Under the pieces are notes generated by a model. The model was not told the origin of the DNA. It made no database searches and saw only the letters and a program-made list of their open reading frames with translations. The position numbers and the translations under genes are program-made. A DNA stretch of 64,000 nucleotides from assembly GCA_049642465.1 (NCBI GenBank), contig JBAROV010000247.1:1-64000 (forward strand), read 5' to 3'. Shown in pieces: positions 15,940 through 23,926 of this stretch (its first letter is position 1; every line of letters starts with the position of its first letter). Source of the DNA: CAWDPQ01 sp049642465 (GTDB lineage Bacteria > Acidobacteriota > Vicinamibacteria > Vicinamibacterales > 2-12-FULL-66-21).

Positions 15940-17483
15940 CACGGGTGGCCGGCAAAGGACCTGTCGTCCTCATCGTGCTCGACGGCTGGGGGATCCGCGC
16001 GGAACGCGATTACAACGCCATCGCTCTTGCGCGGACTCCTGTCTATGACCAGCTGTGTGCCCGGTTCCCACGCGCGCAGCTGATCGCGTCGGGGGAAGCC
16101 GTCGGTCTTCCCGAGGGCCAGATGGGCAATTCCGAAGTCGGCCATACCAACATGGGCGCCGGCCGCATCGTCTATCAGGACCTGACACGGATCGACAAGA
16201 GCATTCGTGACGGGGAGTTCTTCAGAAACGCCGGGCTGTTGGCCGCAATGGATCGATGCGTGGCTGGCTCTCACGCGCTTCATTTGGTTGGCCTGGTATC
16301 CGACGGCGGCGTGCACAGTTCGCAACGCCATCTGCATGCCCTCCTCGAAATGGCTGCCGCTCGCAAGGTTCCGAACGTGTTCGTGCATGCGATCACCGAC
16401 GGACGCGACACCTCGCCAACCGGCGGCATCAGATACATCGGACAACTCGAAGCGGCGATGGCCCGAACCCGAGTCGGGCGAATCGCAACCGTCGTTGGGC
16501 GCTATTACGCCATGGATCGCGACAAGCGATGGGAACGCACCAGGCGAGCGTACGACGCGATGGTCCATGGTCGTGGTGACGCTGTAAACTCCTCGCCGCG
16601 CGACGCGATCCAGGCGTCGTACACCGCAGGCAGCACCGACGAATTCATCAAGCCGGTTGTCGTCATCAATGCAGAGCGGCAGTCGGTCGGGACCATCCGA
16701 GACGACGATTCCGTCGTCTGTTTCAATTTCCGCGCGGATCGTATGCGGCAGATCGTCCGGGCTCTGGGGATGGAACAGTTTGATGGCTTCGACCGGGCGC
16801 CGGCCCCGCGAGTGCACTGCACGACGATGACTGTTTACGACCGGACATTTACGTTCCCGATCGCCTTTGCACCTCAGAGTCTGCGCGGCAATTTTGCCGA
16901 CGCGCTCGAAGAACATGCCCGTGCCAACCTTCGTCTCGCTGAAACGGAGAAGTACGCCCACGTGACGTATTTCTTCAACTGCGGGCGGGAGGAGCCGTAT
17001 CGGGGTGAGGATCGCATTCTCGTGCCGTCTCAAAAAGTCGCGACCTACGACCTCATGCCGGAGATGAGTGCGCCCGGGATTACGGATCAGTTCGTCTCGG
17101 ACATCGAGGGCCGGAAGCATCCGGTCGTCATCTGTAATTTCGCCAACGCCGACATGGTGGGACACACTGGAAATCTGGCTGCCACGATTGCCGCCATCGA
17201 AACGCTCGACGGGTGTCTCGGAAGGATCATGAAGGCGCTGCGCGCGACGGACGGCATTGCCATCGTCACGGCCGACCATGGAAACGCCGAACAGATGTGG
17301 GACCCCGAATTGAACGCCCCGCACACCGCACACACATCGAATCCGGTGCCGGTGATTCTCTGTGCGGACCGCTTCGTGGGTCGCACGCTGAGAGACGGAT
17401 CACTGCGCGATGTCGCACCGACGCTGCTGAACTTGCTGGAGATTCCAGCCCCGTCGGAAATGACGGGCAGCAGCCTTCTCTGA
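15936..17483 (+). CDS. gpmI: 2,3-bisphosphoglycerate-independent phosphoglycerate mutase
   Basis: 515 residues, typical of the two-domain Mn-dependent enzyme that interconverts 3- and 2-phosphoglycerate. Seen: VLIVLDGWGIR with the first metal Asp, the catalytic Ser loop GNSEVGHTNMGAGR (near 63-76), VHAITDGRDTSP, GRYYAMDRDKRWERT, FNFRADRMRQ, and the C-terminal metal cluster NFANADMVGHTG and TADHGNAEQM. Overlaps eno by four bases. The stop abuts the stop of the convergent small gene on the minus strand with no spacing. Confidence 0.97.
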   Translation: MTRVAGKGPVVLIVLDGWGIRAERDYNAIALARTPVYDQLCARFPRAQLIASGEAVGLPEGQMGNSEVGHTNMGAGRIVYQDLTRIDKSIRDGEFFRNAGLLAAMDRCVAGSHALHLVGLVSDGGVHSSQRHLHALLEMAAARKVPNVFVHAITDGRDTSPTGGIRYIGQLEAAMARTRVGRIATVVGRYYAMDRDKRWERTRRAYDAMVHGRGDAVNSSPRDAIQASYTAGSTDEFIKPVVVINAERQSVGTIRDDDSVVCFNFRADRMRQIVRALGMEQFDGFDRAPAPRVHCTTMTVYDRTFTFPIAFAPQSLRGNFADALEEHARANLRLAETEKYAHVTYFFNCGREEPYRGEDRILVPSQKVATYDLMPEMSAPGITDQFVSDIEGRKHPVVICNFANADMVGHTGNLAATIAAIETLDGCLGRIMKALRATDGIAIVTADHGNAEQMWDPELNAPHTAHTSNPVPVILCADRFVGRTLRDGSLRDVAPTLLNLLEIPAPSEMTGSSLL

Positions 17484-17795
17484 CTACTCGACTTCCTTCT
17501 CCTGCGTCTCGTCTGCGGCGATCCGCAGCGAACGCAGAAAGCGCTTGTCGTTTGCGCTGATCTCGAAATTCCGCCGGTCGGACGAGCGGGCGGTCTTCTG
17601 AACCGGACCGATTTTGGCGAGGGCGCCAGGTGTCGTACGGTTAACGAAGCCGATGACGGCTTCGAGGGACAGCTTCATTTCGAACCCAGCAGCACGAGCG
17701 CGCTCGCGACACGCCTCGACTCTGGGATCTTCGGCAACGGCAGCAGCAATGGCGTCGGATAGCTCACGGGCCATCCTGTTCACAACGTCATCCAT
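17484..17795 (-). CDS. Small conserved hypothetical protein (103 aa)
   Basis: 103 residues, acidic N-terminal helix (MDDVVNRMARELSDAIAAAV) followed by EACRERARAAGFEMKLSLEA, a middle containing GFVNRTTP, and a C-terminal segment with FEISANDKRFLRSLRI. No family recognised; the ending resembles small helical proteins often found near glycolytic genes in Acidobacteriota, but this is only an impression. A perfect AGGAGG ribosome-binding site lies seven bases upstream (17803-17808), and a near-consensus sigma-70 promoter at 17978-18007 points at it with a leader of about 175 bases. Convergent with gpmI. Confidence 0.7.
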   Translation of the reverse strand: MDDVVNRMARELSDAIAAAVAEDPRVEACRERARAAGFEMKLSLEAVIGFVNRTTPGALAKIGPVQKTARSSDRRNFEISANDKRFLRSLRIAADETQEKEVE

Positions 17796-17977
17796 TCTGG
17801 AACCTCCTGACCACCGCCGGACTTGGGAAACCGGAAGCGTCTCCCGACCCGCGACCTCCGTCCAAGCTCAGGCAATGCTGAAACAAGGACGAGCGATGCT
17901 GCCACCGGGAGCGGCGGCAGGGATCGGGCGCCAAATCTGTTCATACTGAAGGATTTGCAGCGTTGGACCGCATGCTC

Positions 17978-18007
17978 ATTGTAAACTCGGCTTGAAACGA
18001 GTGTCAA
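17978..18007 (-). promoter_or_regulatory. Sigma-70 promoter, TTGACA-18-TACAAT
   Basis: Read on the minus strand: -35 TTGACA (18002-18007) is perfect, the spacer is 18 bases, and -10 TACAAT (17978-17983) matches five of six. Expected start near 17971. It faces the 103-residue gene, whose ATG is about 175 bases downstream. This is the best sigma-70 match I found in the window. Confidence 0.65.
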
Positions 18008-18014
18008 TGCCGGT

Positions 18015-18055
18015 TGACGCAATATCTGGTAGCTGACTCGCGTTTTTTTGCGTCA
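18015..18055. promoter_or_regulatory. Inverted repeat TGACGCAA...TTGCGTCA, possible operator
   Basis: TGACGCAA (18015-18022) and TTGCGTCA (18048-18055) are exact reverse complements, with centres 33 bases apart, about three helical turns. The right arm sits just before a TACAAT hexamer (18059-18064) that could be the -10 of the mutase gene, and the left arm lies just upstream of the minus-strand -35. A regulator bound here could affect both genes (inference). The intervening T7 tract is also notable. Confidence 0.4.
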
Positions 18056-18190
18056 GGCTACAATGAATGGCGTCGTCAGTCGTCAAAAGCTCCCGCCTTC
18101 GCCGAGGCTCCGGCCCCGCGGCACGCTCTGGGCTGTCCCGAGCAATTCGAATGACGGCGGGCAGTGCACAAAACGACACAGACTGACACG

Positions 18191-19741
18191 ATGAGCAAGC
18201 GACCCTTCGTCGGCCCCGACGACCTCCGCGACGCCGACTCTCATGTTATCGGTCTGCCTGGGCTGTTCCCATACACTCGCGGCATCCAGCCGACGATGTA
18301 TCGGGGCCGTTTGTGGACGATGCGGCAATACGCCGGATTTGGGACGGCTGCCGAATCGAACGCGCGCTATCGGTACCTGCTGACGCAGGGCGTCAGCGGT
18401 CTCAGCGTTGCCTTCGACCTGCCCACACAGATGGGCTACGACTCGGACCATGCGCTTGCTGCTGGCGAAGTGGGACGAGTCGGTGTCGCCATCGACTCAC
18501 TCGACGACATGGCTGAGCTCTTCGAAGGAATACCGCTCGGCCGCGTGTCCACGTCGATGACGATCAATGCCACCGCGATGATTCTGCTGGCGTTGTATGT
18601 CGCTCTTGCGCGGAGGCAGGGCGTCCCCCTTACCGCACTGTCCGGCACGACGCAGAACGACATCTTGAAGGAGTACGTCGCTCGAGGGACGTACATATTC
18701 CCGCCTCGACCGTCGCTGCGAATCGTCACCGACGTTTTCGCGTTCTGCGAACGAGAGCTGCCCAACTGGAACACGATTTCGATCAGCGGTTATCACATTC
18801 GCGAAGCGGGGTCGACGGCCGTGCAGGAGGTGGCCTTCACGCTGGCGCATGCAATCGCGTACGTGCAGGCGGCGATCGACGCCGGATTGGACGTCAATAC
18901 ATTCGGTCAGCGGCTTTCGTTCTTTTTCAACGCGCACAACGACTTTCTGGAGGAAGTGGCAAAGTTCCGCGCGGCGCGGCGACTGTGGGCGCGCATCATG
19001 CGCGAACGCTTCGGCGCCACCCATCCACGCGCGCTTCAGCTCCGTTTTCACACCCAAACCGCCGGAAGCACGCTGACCGCTCAGCAGCCCGACAACAACA
19101 TCGTCCGGGTGGCCCTGCAGGCGCTCGCTGCCGTGCTCGGAGGCACGCAGTCGCTGCACTGCAACGGACGCGATGAAGCCTTGGGGCTCCCGACTGAGGA
19201 GTCCGCTCGCATCGCGCTGCGGACGCAGCAGATCATCGCGAGTGAGACGGGAGTGACCAACACGGTGGACCCGCTCGGTGGGGCATGGGCGATTGAAGAT
19301 GCAACCAATCGGATTGAAGAGGAAGCTGAGCGGACCCTTGACCGGATTCAAACCCTCGGTGGCACGCTGACAGCGATCGAGCAGGGCGTTATTCAGCGCG
19401 AAATTCAGGACGCCGCCTACCAGGCCCAGCAAGAAATCGATTCGGGCCAGAGCGTCGTGGTTGGCGTCAACCGATATGTCCGAGAGGATGACACGGGCAT
19501 CGACGTCTTACGGATCGACGCGCAGATTGAACGGCGGCAGGTCGAGAGAGTGCGGGCAGTTCGAGCTGCTCGCGACGGCGTCGCCTGGCGAGCCGCGCTC
19601 GATGGTGTGGCTGCCGCAGCTCGCCACGGCACCAACCTGATGCCGCCCATCATCGAGGCGGTCGACGCTCGAGCGACGGTTGGCGAGATCTCTGACGCGC
19701 TCCGAGCCGTGTTTGGGGAACACAAGGAAATCGATGCGTAA
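18191..19741 (+). CDS. Methylmalonyl-CoA mutase large subunit (acyl-CoA-binding domain only)
   Basis: 516 residues from the ATG at 18191 (a GTG at 18164 is an alternative; neither has a strong ribosome-binding site). It is the substrate-binding TIM-barrel of the B12-dependent acyl-CoA mutases: GLPGLFPYTRGIQPTMYRG, WTMRQYAGFG, LSVAFDLPTQMGYDSD, SGTTQNDILKEY and the active-site SISGYHIREAGS are all present. The cobalamin-binding domain (DxHxxG) is absent, as in two-subunit forms where it is a separate gene of about 140 residues; that gene is not in this window. Expected role: methylmalonyl-CoA/succinyl-CoA interconversion in propionate or odd-chain metabolism. An isobutyryl-CoA mutase-type specificity cannot be excluded. 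Confidence 0.9.
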   Translation: MSKRPFVGPDDLRDADSHVIGLPGLFPYTRGIQPTMYRGRLWTMRQYAGFGTAAESNARYRYLLTQGVSGLSVAFDLPTQMGYDSDHALAAGEVGRVGVAIDSLDDMAELFEGIPLGRVSTSMTINATAMILLALYVALARRQGVPLTALSGTTQNDILKEYVARGTYIFPPRPSLRIVTDVFAFCERELPNWNTISISGYHIREAGSTAVQEVAFTLAHAIAYVQAAIDAGLDVNTFGQRLSFFFNAHNDFLEEVAKFRAARRLWARIMRERFGATHPRALQLRFHTQTAGSTLTAQQPDNNIVRVALQALAAVLGGTQSLHCNGRDEALGLPTEESARIALRTQQIIASETGVTNTVDPLGGAWAIEDATNRIEEEAERTLDRIQTLGGTLTAIEQGVIQREIQDAAYQAQQEIDSGQSVVVGVNRYVREDDTGIDVLRIDAQIERRQVERVRAVRAARDGVAWRAALDGVAAAARHGTNLMPPIIEAVDARATVGEISDALRAVFGEHKEIDA

Positions 19742-19745
19742 ACGC

Positions 19746-19844
19746 CGGGGTCAGATCTTGTTTCTTGCACGTGTGTCCTGTTTTTGGGAACGGCAACGTG
19801 TCCTGAAAAGAGGATAACCGTGCAAGAAACAAGATCTGACCCCG
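19746..19844. repeat. REPIN-like palindromic element (26-bp perfect inverted repeat)
   Basis: The arms 19746-19771 and 19819-19844 are perfect reverse complements over 26 bases (outer end CGGGGTCAGATCTTG, inner end TTTCTTGCACG), separated by 47 bases that hold a direct repeat GTGTCCTG (19773-19780 and 19798-19805). GGGTCAGA-type ends are typical of REP/REPIN sequences mobilised by RAYT (TnpA-REP) transposases, from general knowledge. It fills the whole gap between the mutase stop (19739-19741) and the ABC ATPase, and its right arm contains the probable start codon of that gene. No transposase is encoded here, so it is non-autonomous. Confidence 0.8.
19806..19822 (+). promoter_or_regulatory. 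Ribosome-binding site and GTG start carried by the repeat element
   Basis: AAAAGAGG (19806-19813) lies six bases before GTG at 19820. Both are inside the REPIN-like element. The next in-frame candidate, GTG at 19844, overlaps the last bases of the element and has no ribosome-binding site, so the element appears to supply the translation start. Confidence 0.6.
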
Positions 19845-20842
19845 TGCTCCTGTCGGTCGAGCACCTTACGACCGGATTCGACGTCGATCGCAAGTTCCTT
19901 CCAGCCGTGATCGACGTGAGCTTTGAGGTTCGGCCGAAGGAAACGCTGTGCCTCGTCGGAGAGTCCGGAAGCGGTAAGTCTCTGACCGCGCTCTCCATCA
20001 TGCGGCTGGTTCAATCCCCGGGGCGAATCGCCGGCGGCCGAGTCAATTTTCGCGGACGCGACTTGTTGGGTCTGTCCGATCGTGACATGCAGCGGGTTCG
20101 AGGCGCGGAAATCGGGCTGGTCTTTCAAGAACCGATGACGGCACTGAATCCCGTGTTCACGATCGGGAGCCAGATCGAGGAGACGTTGCTCATTCACGGC
20201 CGTGCGACGCGCCGGACCGCCCGTCAGAAAGCCGTCGAGTTGCTCGATGCGGTCAGCGTTCCTGAGCCTGGGCGGCGGATAGCTGAGTATCCTCACCAAC
20301 TCTCGGGAGGACTGCGACAACGCGCCCTGATCGCTATGGCTCTCGCGTGCGAACCGACACTGTTGATTGCCGATGAACCCACGACGGCGCTCGACGTAAC
20401 CATTCAGGCGCAGATTCTCGAGCTTCTTCGAAGCCTCACGCGACGGCTGGGCCTCGCCGTCCTCCTCATCACCCACGACCTGGGAGTCGTCGCGCAAATG
20501 GCAGATCGCGTGTGCGTGATGTATGCCGGTCGCATCGTCGAAGAGGCGCCGGTAAGAGAACTCGTGTCGGATCCGAAGCACCCGTATACCAGGGCGCTCA
20601 TCGGATCGATGCCAGGTGGGGCAAGCGGTACACGACTCGTTGCGATCCCGGGATCGGTGCCGCCGCTTGGCCAGTTGCCTGCGGGGTGCTGCTTCACACC
20701 ACGGTGTCCGTCTCGCTTTGAGCCTTGTCCGACCGCCCATCCCGGCTTGACTCGCGTCGGTGAGCACCGCGAGGTGAAGTGTTACCTGTACGGTCCGGCT
20801 GTTGAGCCTGTCTCCGACGCCGACAGCGCCGTCCGCGCATGA
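19820..20842 (+). CDS. Oligopeptide/dipeptide ABC transporter ATP-binding protein (OppD/DppD type)
   Basis: 340 residues from GTG 19820. ABC ATPase with Walker A GESGSGKS (about 43-50), Q-loop FQEPMTALNP, signature LSGGLRQRA, Walker B LLIADEPTTALDV and switch His in LITHDLGVV. The C-terminal oligopeptide-transporter extension carries the Cys pattern CCFTPRCPSRFEPC...C (about 290-325) seen in OppD/DppD proteins with a possible Fe-S or structural site. The first eight or so residues are encoded by the repeat element. Overlaps the OppF-type gene by four bases. No permease or binding protein is nearby. Confidence 0.92.
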   Translation: MQETRSDPVLLSVEHLTTGFDVDRKFLPAVIDVSFEVRPKETLCLVGESGSGKSLTALSIMRLVQSPGRIAGGRVNFRGRDLLGLSDRDMQRVRGAEIGLVFQEPMTALNPVFTIGSQIEETLLIHGRATRRTARQKAVELLDAVSVPEPGRRIAEYPHQLSGGLRQRALIAMALACEPTLLIADEPTTALDVTIQAQILELLRSLTRRLGLAVLLITHDLGVVAQMADRVCVMYAGRIVEEAPVRELVSDPKHPYTRALIGSMPGGASGTRLVAIPGSVPPLGQLPAGCCFTPRCPSRFEPCPTAHPGLTRVGEHREVKCYLYGPAVEPVSDADSAVRA

Positions 20843-21726
20843 CGCCGCTCCTCGAAGTCGCCCACCTCGTCAAAGAATTCGTTCCCCGCTCCGGTCTCTT
20901 GCCGTTCGGGCGTTCAACATGCGTTCGCGCTGTTGACGACGTCAGCTTCAGCATCGAGGCGGGAGAAACCTTTGGACTCGTCGGCGAGTCGGGCAGCGGC
21001 AAGACCACGACTGGTCGCTGCGTGATGCGCCTCATCGAGCCCACTTCGGGTGAGGTGCGATTCAAAGGTGAAAACGTCCTCGCCTTCTCACGAGAACGGC
21101 TGCGACTCGCACGACGCGACATGCAGATCGTGTTTCAGGACCCGTATTCATCGCTCAATCCGCGCATGCGCGCGGGTGCGATCGTCGAGGAACCGCTGCT
21201 CGTCCACAAACGGGGAACCAAAGTCGAACGACGGCAGCGTGTCGCCGACCTCTTCGAACTCGTTGGACTGGATCCGTCGCAGCTCGCCAGGTACCCACAT
21301 CAGTTCAGCGGCGGTCAGCGTCAGCGAATCGGGCTGGCGCGCGCGCTCGCGCTCAACCCGTCGCTGGTCGTGGCCGACGAACCGGTCTCCGCGCTCGATT
21401 TATCTGTACAAGCGCAAATCATCAATCTGCTCATGGACCTGCAGAAGCGCCTCCAGTTGACGTACCTGCTCATCGCGCACGATCTCCGGCTGGTGCGTCA
21501 TATCTGCAATCGGATTGCTGTGATGTATCGCGGGCGGATTGTCGAAATGGGTACTGCCGAAGCGTTGTTCGGCGCTCCGGCGCACCCCTATACGCGCGCG
21601 CTTCTGTCCGCGATCCCGACTCTCGATCCAGACGCGCCGCGCAATCGAATCGTCCTGGACCGGGATACCTTCGATCGCGCGGCGCCCCTTCGTGAGCTGT
21701 CCTCAGGGCACTTTGCGGCGGTGTGA
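20839..21726 (+). CDS. Oligopeptide/dipeptide ABC transporter ATP-binding protein (OppF/DppF type)
   Basis: 295 residues; ATG overlaps the previous stop. Walker A GESGSGKTT (about 51-59), Q-loop FQDPYSSLNPRM, signature FSGGQRQRIGLARAL, Walker B VVADEPVSALDLSVQAQ and the switch His in LIAHDLRLV. It should form a heterodimeric motor with the preceding OppD-type protein to power uptake of short peptides or related solutes through inner-membrane permeases encoded elsewhere. Ends three bases before the convergent haloperoxidase gene. The usual C-terminal Cys cluster of OppF is not present; the ending is short. Confidence 0.92.
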   Translation: MTPLLEVAHLVKEFVPRSGLLPFGRSTCVRAVDDVSFSIEAGETFGLVGESGSGKTTTGRCVMRLIEPTSGEVRFKGENVLAFSRERLRLARRDMQIVFQDPYSSLNPRMRAGAIVEEPLLVHKRGTKVERRQRVADLFELVGLDPSQLARYPHQFSGGQRQRIGLARALALNPSLVVADEPVSALDLSVQAQIINLLMDLQKRLQLTYLLIAHDLRLVRHICNRIAVMYRGRIVEMGTAEALFGAPAHPYTRALLSAIPTLDPDAPRNRIVLDRDTFDRAAPLRELSSGHFAAV

Positions 21727-21729
21727 TCG

Positions 21730-23037
21730 CTACCTCGGGCCGTTCGCCCTTTGAAGATTGTTCTTGTAGACATAGGTGGCGACAGCCCGTCCGAGACGAT
21801 TGCCCACCTCCTGGTCGAACCAGTAGTGGATGCCGCCGTACACACGCGCATCGTCCACGTTGTTGGCGATCTGATTCAGCGTGCTGTAATGGAATGTCAG
21901 CCCCGCTGTTGGATTCGAGAGTGTGATGTCGTGCCCACCCTCCCCAAAGATACGCCTGAGGACTTCAGTGCCGCCATTGGTTCCGCTGGCGTGATTCGAC
22001 GGGTAACTCGGGAAACATGGCGTCGCGATGTATGGCACGAACGACGGATTGCCGACGGTTTTTTCGATGCCGTCCGAATCTCCAGCGTGAATCGCGGTTT
22101 CAGGACGCCAGTACAAGTAGTGGTATTTCGTCGCGAACGACACCACCAGGCTGTCGCTGCTGGCCATGTTGAGGAGCGCGAGGGTGCGCGCGTTTTCGGA
22201 GAACGTATGCCCCTTGGCAGTGGCCAATTGACGGGCGGCTGAATTGAGCAGCTGGGCGGGAGACAAGGAGGCGTAGAACCTCGCCACATCGGCCCGGTCC
22301 TGCGGCCGGTCGTTGAGATCGGCGGTGCTGCTGCCGACCCGCATCACGTCGTTGTAATCCTTCAGGTATCTGTTGCTCGTCAATTCGGGGGGTGGCTCCG
22401 GCATGAATTCCGCGACGCCAGGGATTCCGAAAGGCGTCACATTTCGCCAATTGAGCAGGACGCCGCGGCGAAGCCCTGTCGCGGGGTTGACCGGACAACT
22501 CGGAGTCGGTTGCCAGATACCCGTCTCAGGCGGTCCAGGCTCGTAAAACGTCAGCGGACTCGAGCCGTCGCTGGCGCGCAGCCCGGTCATGGCGGCCGCG
22601 GCCGCCTCTCCAACGGCGATCCCGTCATCCTTCGCCTGTCCGCCTGGTATTGCCGCCAGCGAGCTGGCACGCGCCGCGTCAAGATCGGCCAGCAACGTCG
22701 CGTTACTTGAAAAATACGTCGACAGCACCCGGTGGGCCGCAGCTATCGCGGCGGCTTCGGCGGATGCGCCACGCGGCGCGACGACGACAGGTTCGCCGTC
22801 GTCGAGCAGGTATGGCTGATACTCACCCTTGATTGAGTTCACCGCCTCGAAGACTGCGAGTTGCACGATGGCGGCGAACCGCGCCTGCTGGAATGGGTTT
22901 GCGCCGAATGTGACCGCTGCGTTGACGGCTATTTCGTTCCAAGCCAAAACGACGTCCGCTCTCGCGTTCGTCGCCATACTCAACTGAAGAACGGCCACGA
23001 AGGCCAACCCCGATAAGCGTCGACACCATGTAGTCAT
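21730..23037 (-). CDS. Exported vanadium-dependent haloperoxidase / PAP2-superfamily protein
   Basis: 435 residues; ATG at 23037 with TTGGAGG about 10 bases upstream. Signal peptide 1-27 (VAVLQLSMATNARA). The vanadate/phosphate pocket is complete in three blocks: KYHYLYWRPETAI (Lys and Arg), PSYPSNHASG (Ser and His) and RVYGGIHYWFDQEVG (Arg and catalytic His). These are the residues that hold vanadate in haloperoxidases or phosphate in type-2 phosphatidic acid phosphatases. Periplasmic or secreted, so oxidation of halides or phosphatase activity outside the cytoplasm is possible; sequence alone does not decide. Not in an obvious operon. Confidence 0.88.
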   Translation of the reverse strand: MTTWCRRLSGLAFVAVLQLSMATNARADVVLAWNEIAVNAAVTFGANPFQQARFAAIVQLAVFEAVNSIKGEYQPYLLDDGEPVVVAPRGASAEAAAIAAAHRVLSTYFSSNATLLADLDAARASSLAAIPGGQAKDDGIAVGEAAAAAMTGLRASDGSSPLTFYEPGPPETGIWQPTPSCPVNPATGLRRGVLLNWRNVTPFGIPGVAEFMPEPPPELTSNRYLKDYNDVMRVGSSTADLNDRPQDRADVARFYASLSPAQLLNSAARQLATAKGHTFSENARTLALLNMASSDSLVVSFATKYHYLYWRPETAIHAGDSDGIEKTVGNPSFVPYIATPCFPSYPSNHASGTNGGTEVLRRIFGEGGHDITLSNPTAGLTFHYSTLNQIANNVDDARVYGGIHYWFDQEVGNRLGRAVATYVYKNNLQRANGPR

Positions 23038-23224
23038 GGTTCATACCTCCAAGATTCACAAAGGTGCCGACTCCTTCCGACCGGCCGGCACGCCCCCCTA
23101 GGCATAAAACGCCCAGAACGGACTACCTGCGCAGCACGAACGGTGTAGGTACTTTCGCGGTCGAGAGGCGGATGCTACGTCTGGCGAGGAGAAGAAGTCA
23201 ACGAACCCCGCGATTCGAACGGGA

Positions 23225-23911
23225 CTACGCCGCGCGCTTTACGTCCTTCTCCACCTGCCCGTCTCGTATGGAGATGACGCGGTGAGCGTACGCGGCAATC
23301 TCTGCCTCGTGGGTAACGAGGACAATCGTATTGCCACTCTGGTGCAGCCGATCGAAGACGCCCATGATCTCGTTGCCGGTCTTGGAATCGAGGTTCCCTG
23401 TTGGCTCGTCGGCCAGGAGGATCGACGGATTGTTGACGAGCGCCCGCGCAATGGCCACGCGCTGACGCTGGCCGCCTGAAAGCTCGTTCGGGCGATGACT
23501 CGCCCGGGAGGTCAGTTCAACCTTCTCGAGCGCCTGCTTGGCCCTGTCCTGCCGCTCCTTCGATGGCATCCCGGCATAGATCAGCGGCAGTTCAACATTG
23601 TGGAGAGCCGTCGCACGCGGCAAGAGGTTGAACGTCTGGAATACAAAGCCGATCTCTTCGTTCCGGATCCGCGCGAGTTCGTCGTCATTCATCGACGCGA
23701 CCTCTTTGCCGTTCAGCAAATAGCTGCCTTTCGTCGGCGTGTCGAGGCACCCAATCAAGTTCATCAACGTTGACTTCCCCGACCCGGAAGGTCCCATGAT
23801 GGCGACGTATTCGCCGGAGTCGATTCCGAGGGAGACGCCGCGCAGCGCGTGGATCTCCTCCTCCCCCATGACGTAGGTCTTCCACAGGTCGCGAGTTTCG
23901 ATCAGAGCCAT
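23225..23911 (-). CDS. ABC transporter ATP-binding protein, MacB/LolD family
   Basis: 228 residues, the standard size of a stand-alone MacB/LolD/FtsE-like ATPase. Walker A GPSGSGKST (about 39-47), Q-loop FQTFNLLPRATALHNVELPL typical of this group, signature LSGGQRQRVAIARAL, Walker B ILLADEPTGNLDSKTG and switch His in LVTHEAEIA. The family powers mechanotransmission across the envelope (lipoprotein release, efflux) rather than classic import. It is the last gene of the long minus-strand run, 15 bases after the PilM/GspB-like gene; the partner FtsX-type permease is not in the window. Confidence 0.93.
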   Translation of the reverse strand: MALIETRDLWKTYVMGEEEIHALRGVSLGIDSGEYVAIMGPSGSGKSTLMNLIGCLDTPTKGSYLLNGKEVASMNDDELARIRNEEIGFVFQTFNLLPRATALHNVELPLIYAGMPSKERQDRAKQALEKVELTSRASHRPNELSGGQRQRVAIARALVNNPSILLADEPTGNLDSKTGNEIMGVFDRLHQSGNTIVLVTHEAEIAAYAHRVISIRDGQVEKDVKRAA

Positions 23912-23926
23912 AAATTGAATGATACG

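Larger units (their letters stand above)
17796..18190. other. Divergent intergenic region with promoter elements
   Basis: About 395 bases between the small gene (-) and the mutase gene (+). It holds the minus-strand promoter at 17978-18007 and the inverted repeat at 18015-18055. The 17810-17970 part would be the minus-strand 5' leader; I see no obvious riboswitch fold in it by eye. Confidence 0.5.

Noticed and set aside
18014..18064. TTGACG and TACAAT as one + strand promoter for the mutase gene
   Set aside because: The hexamers are 39 bases apart, far beyond the 16-19 base spacing of a sigma-70 promoter; TACAAT alone may still be a -10.
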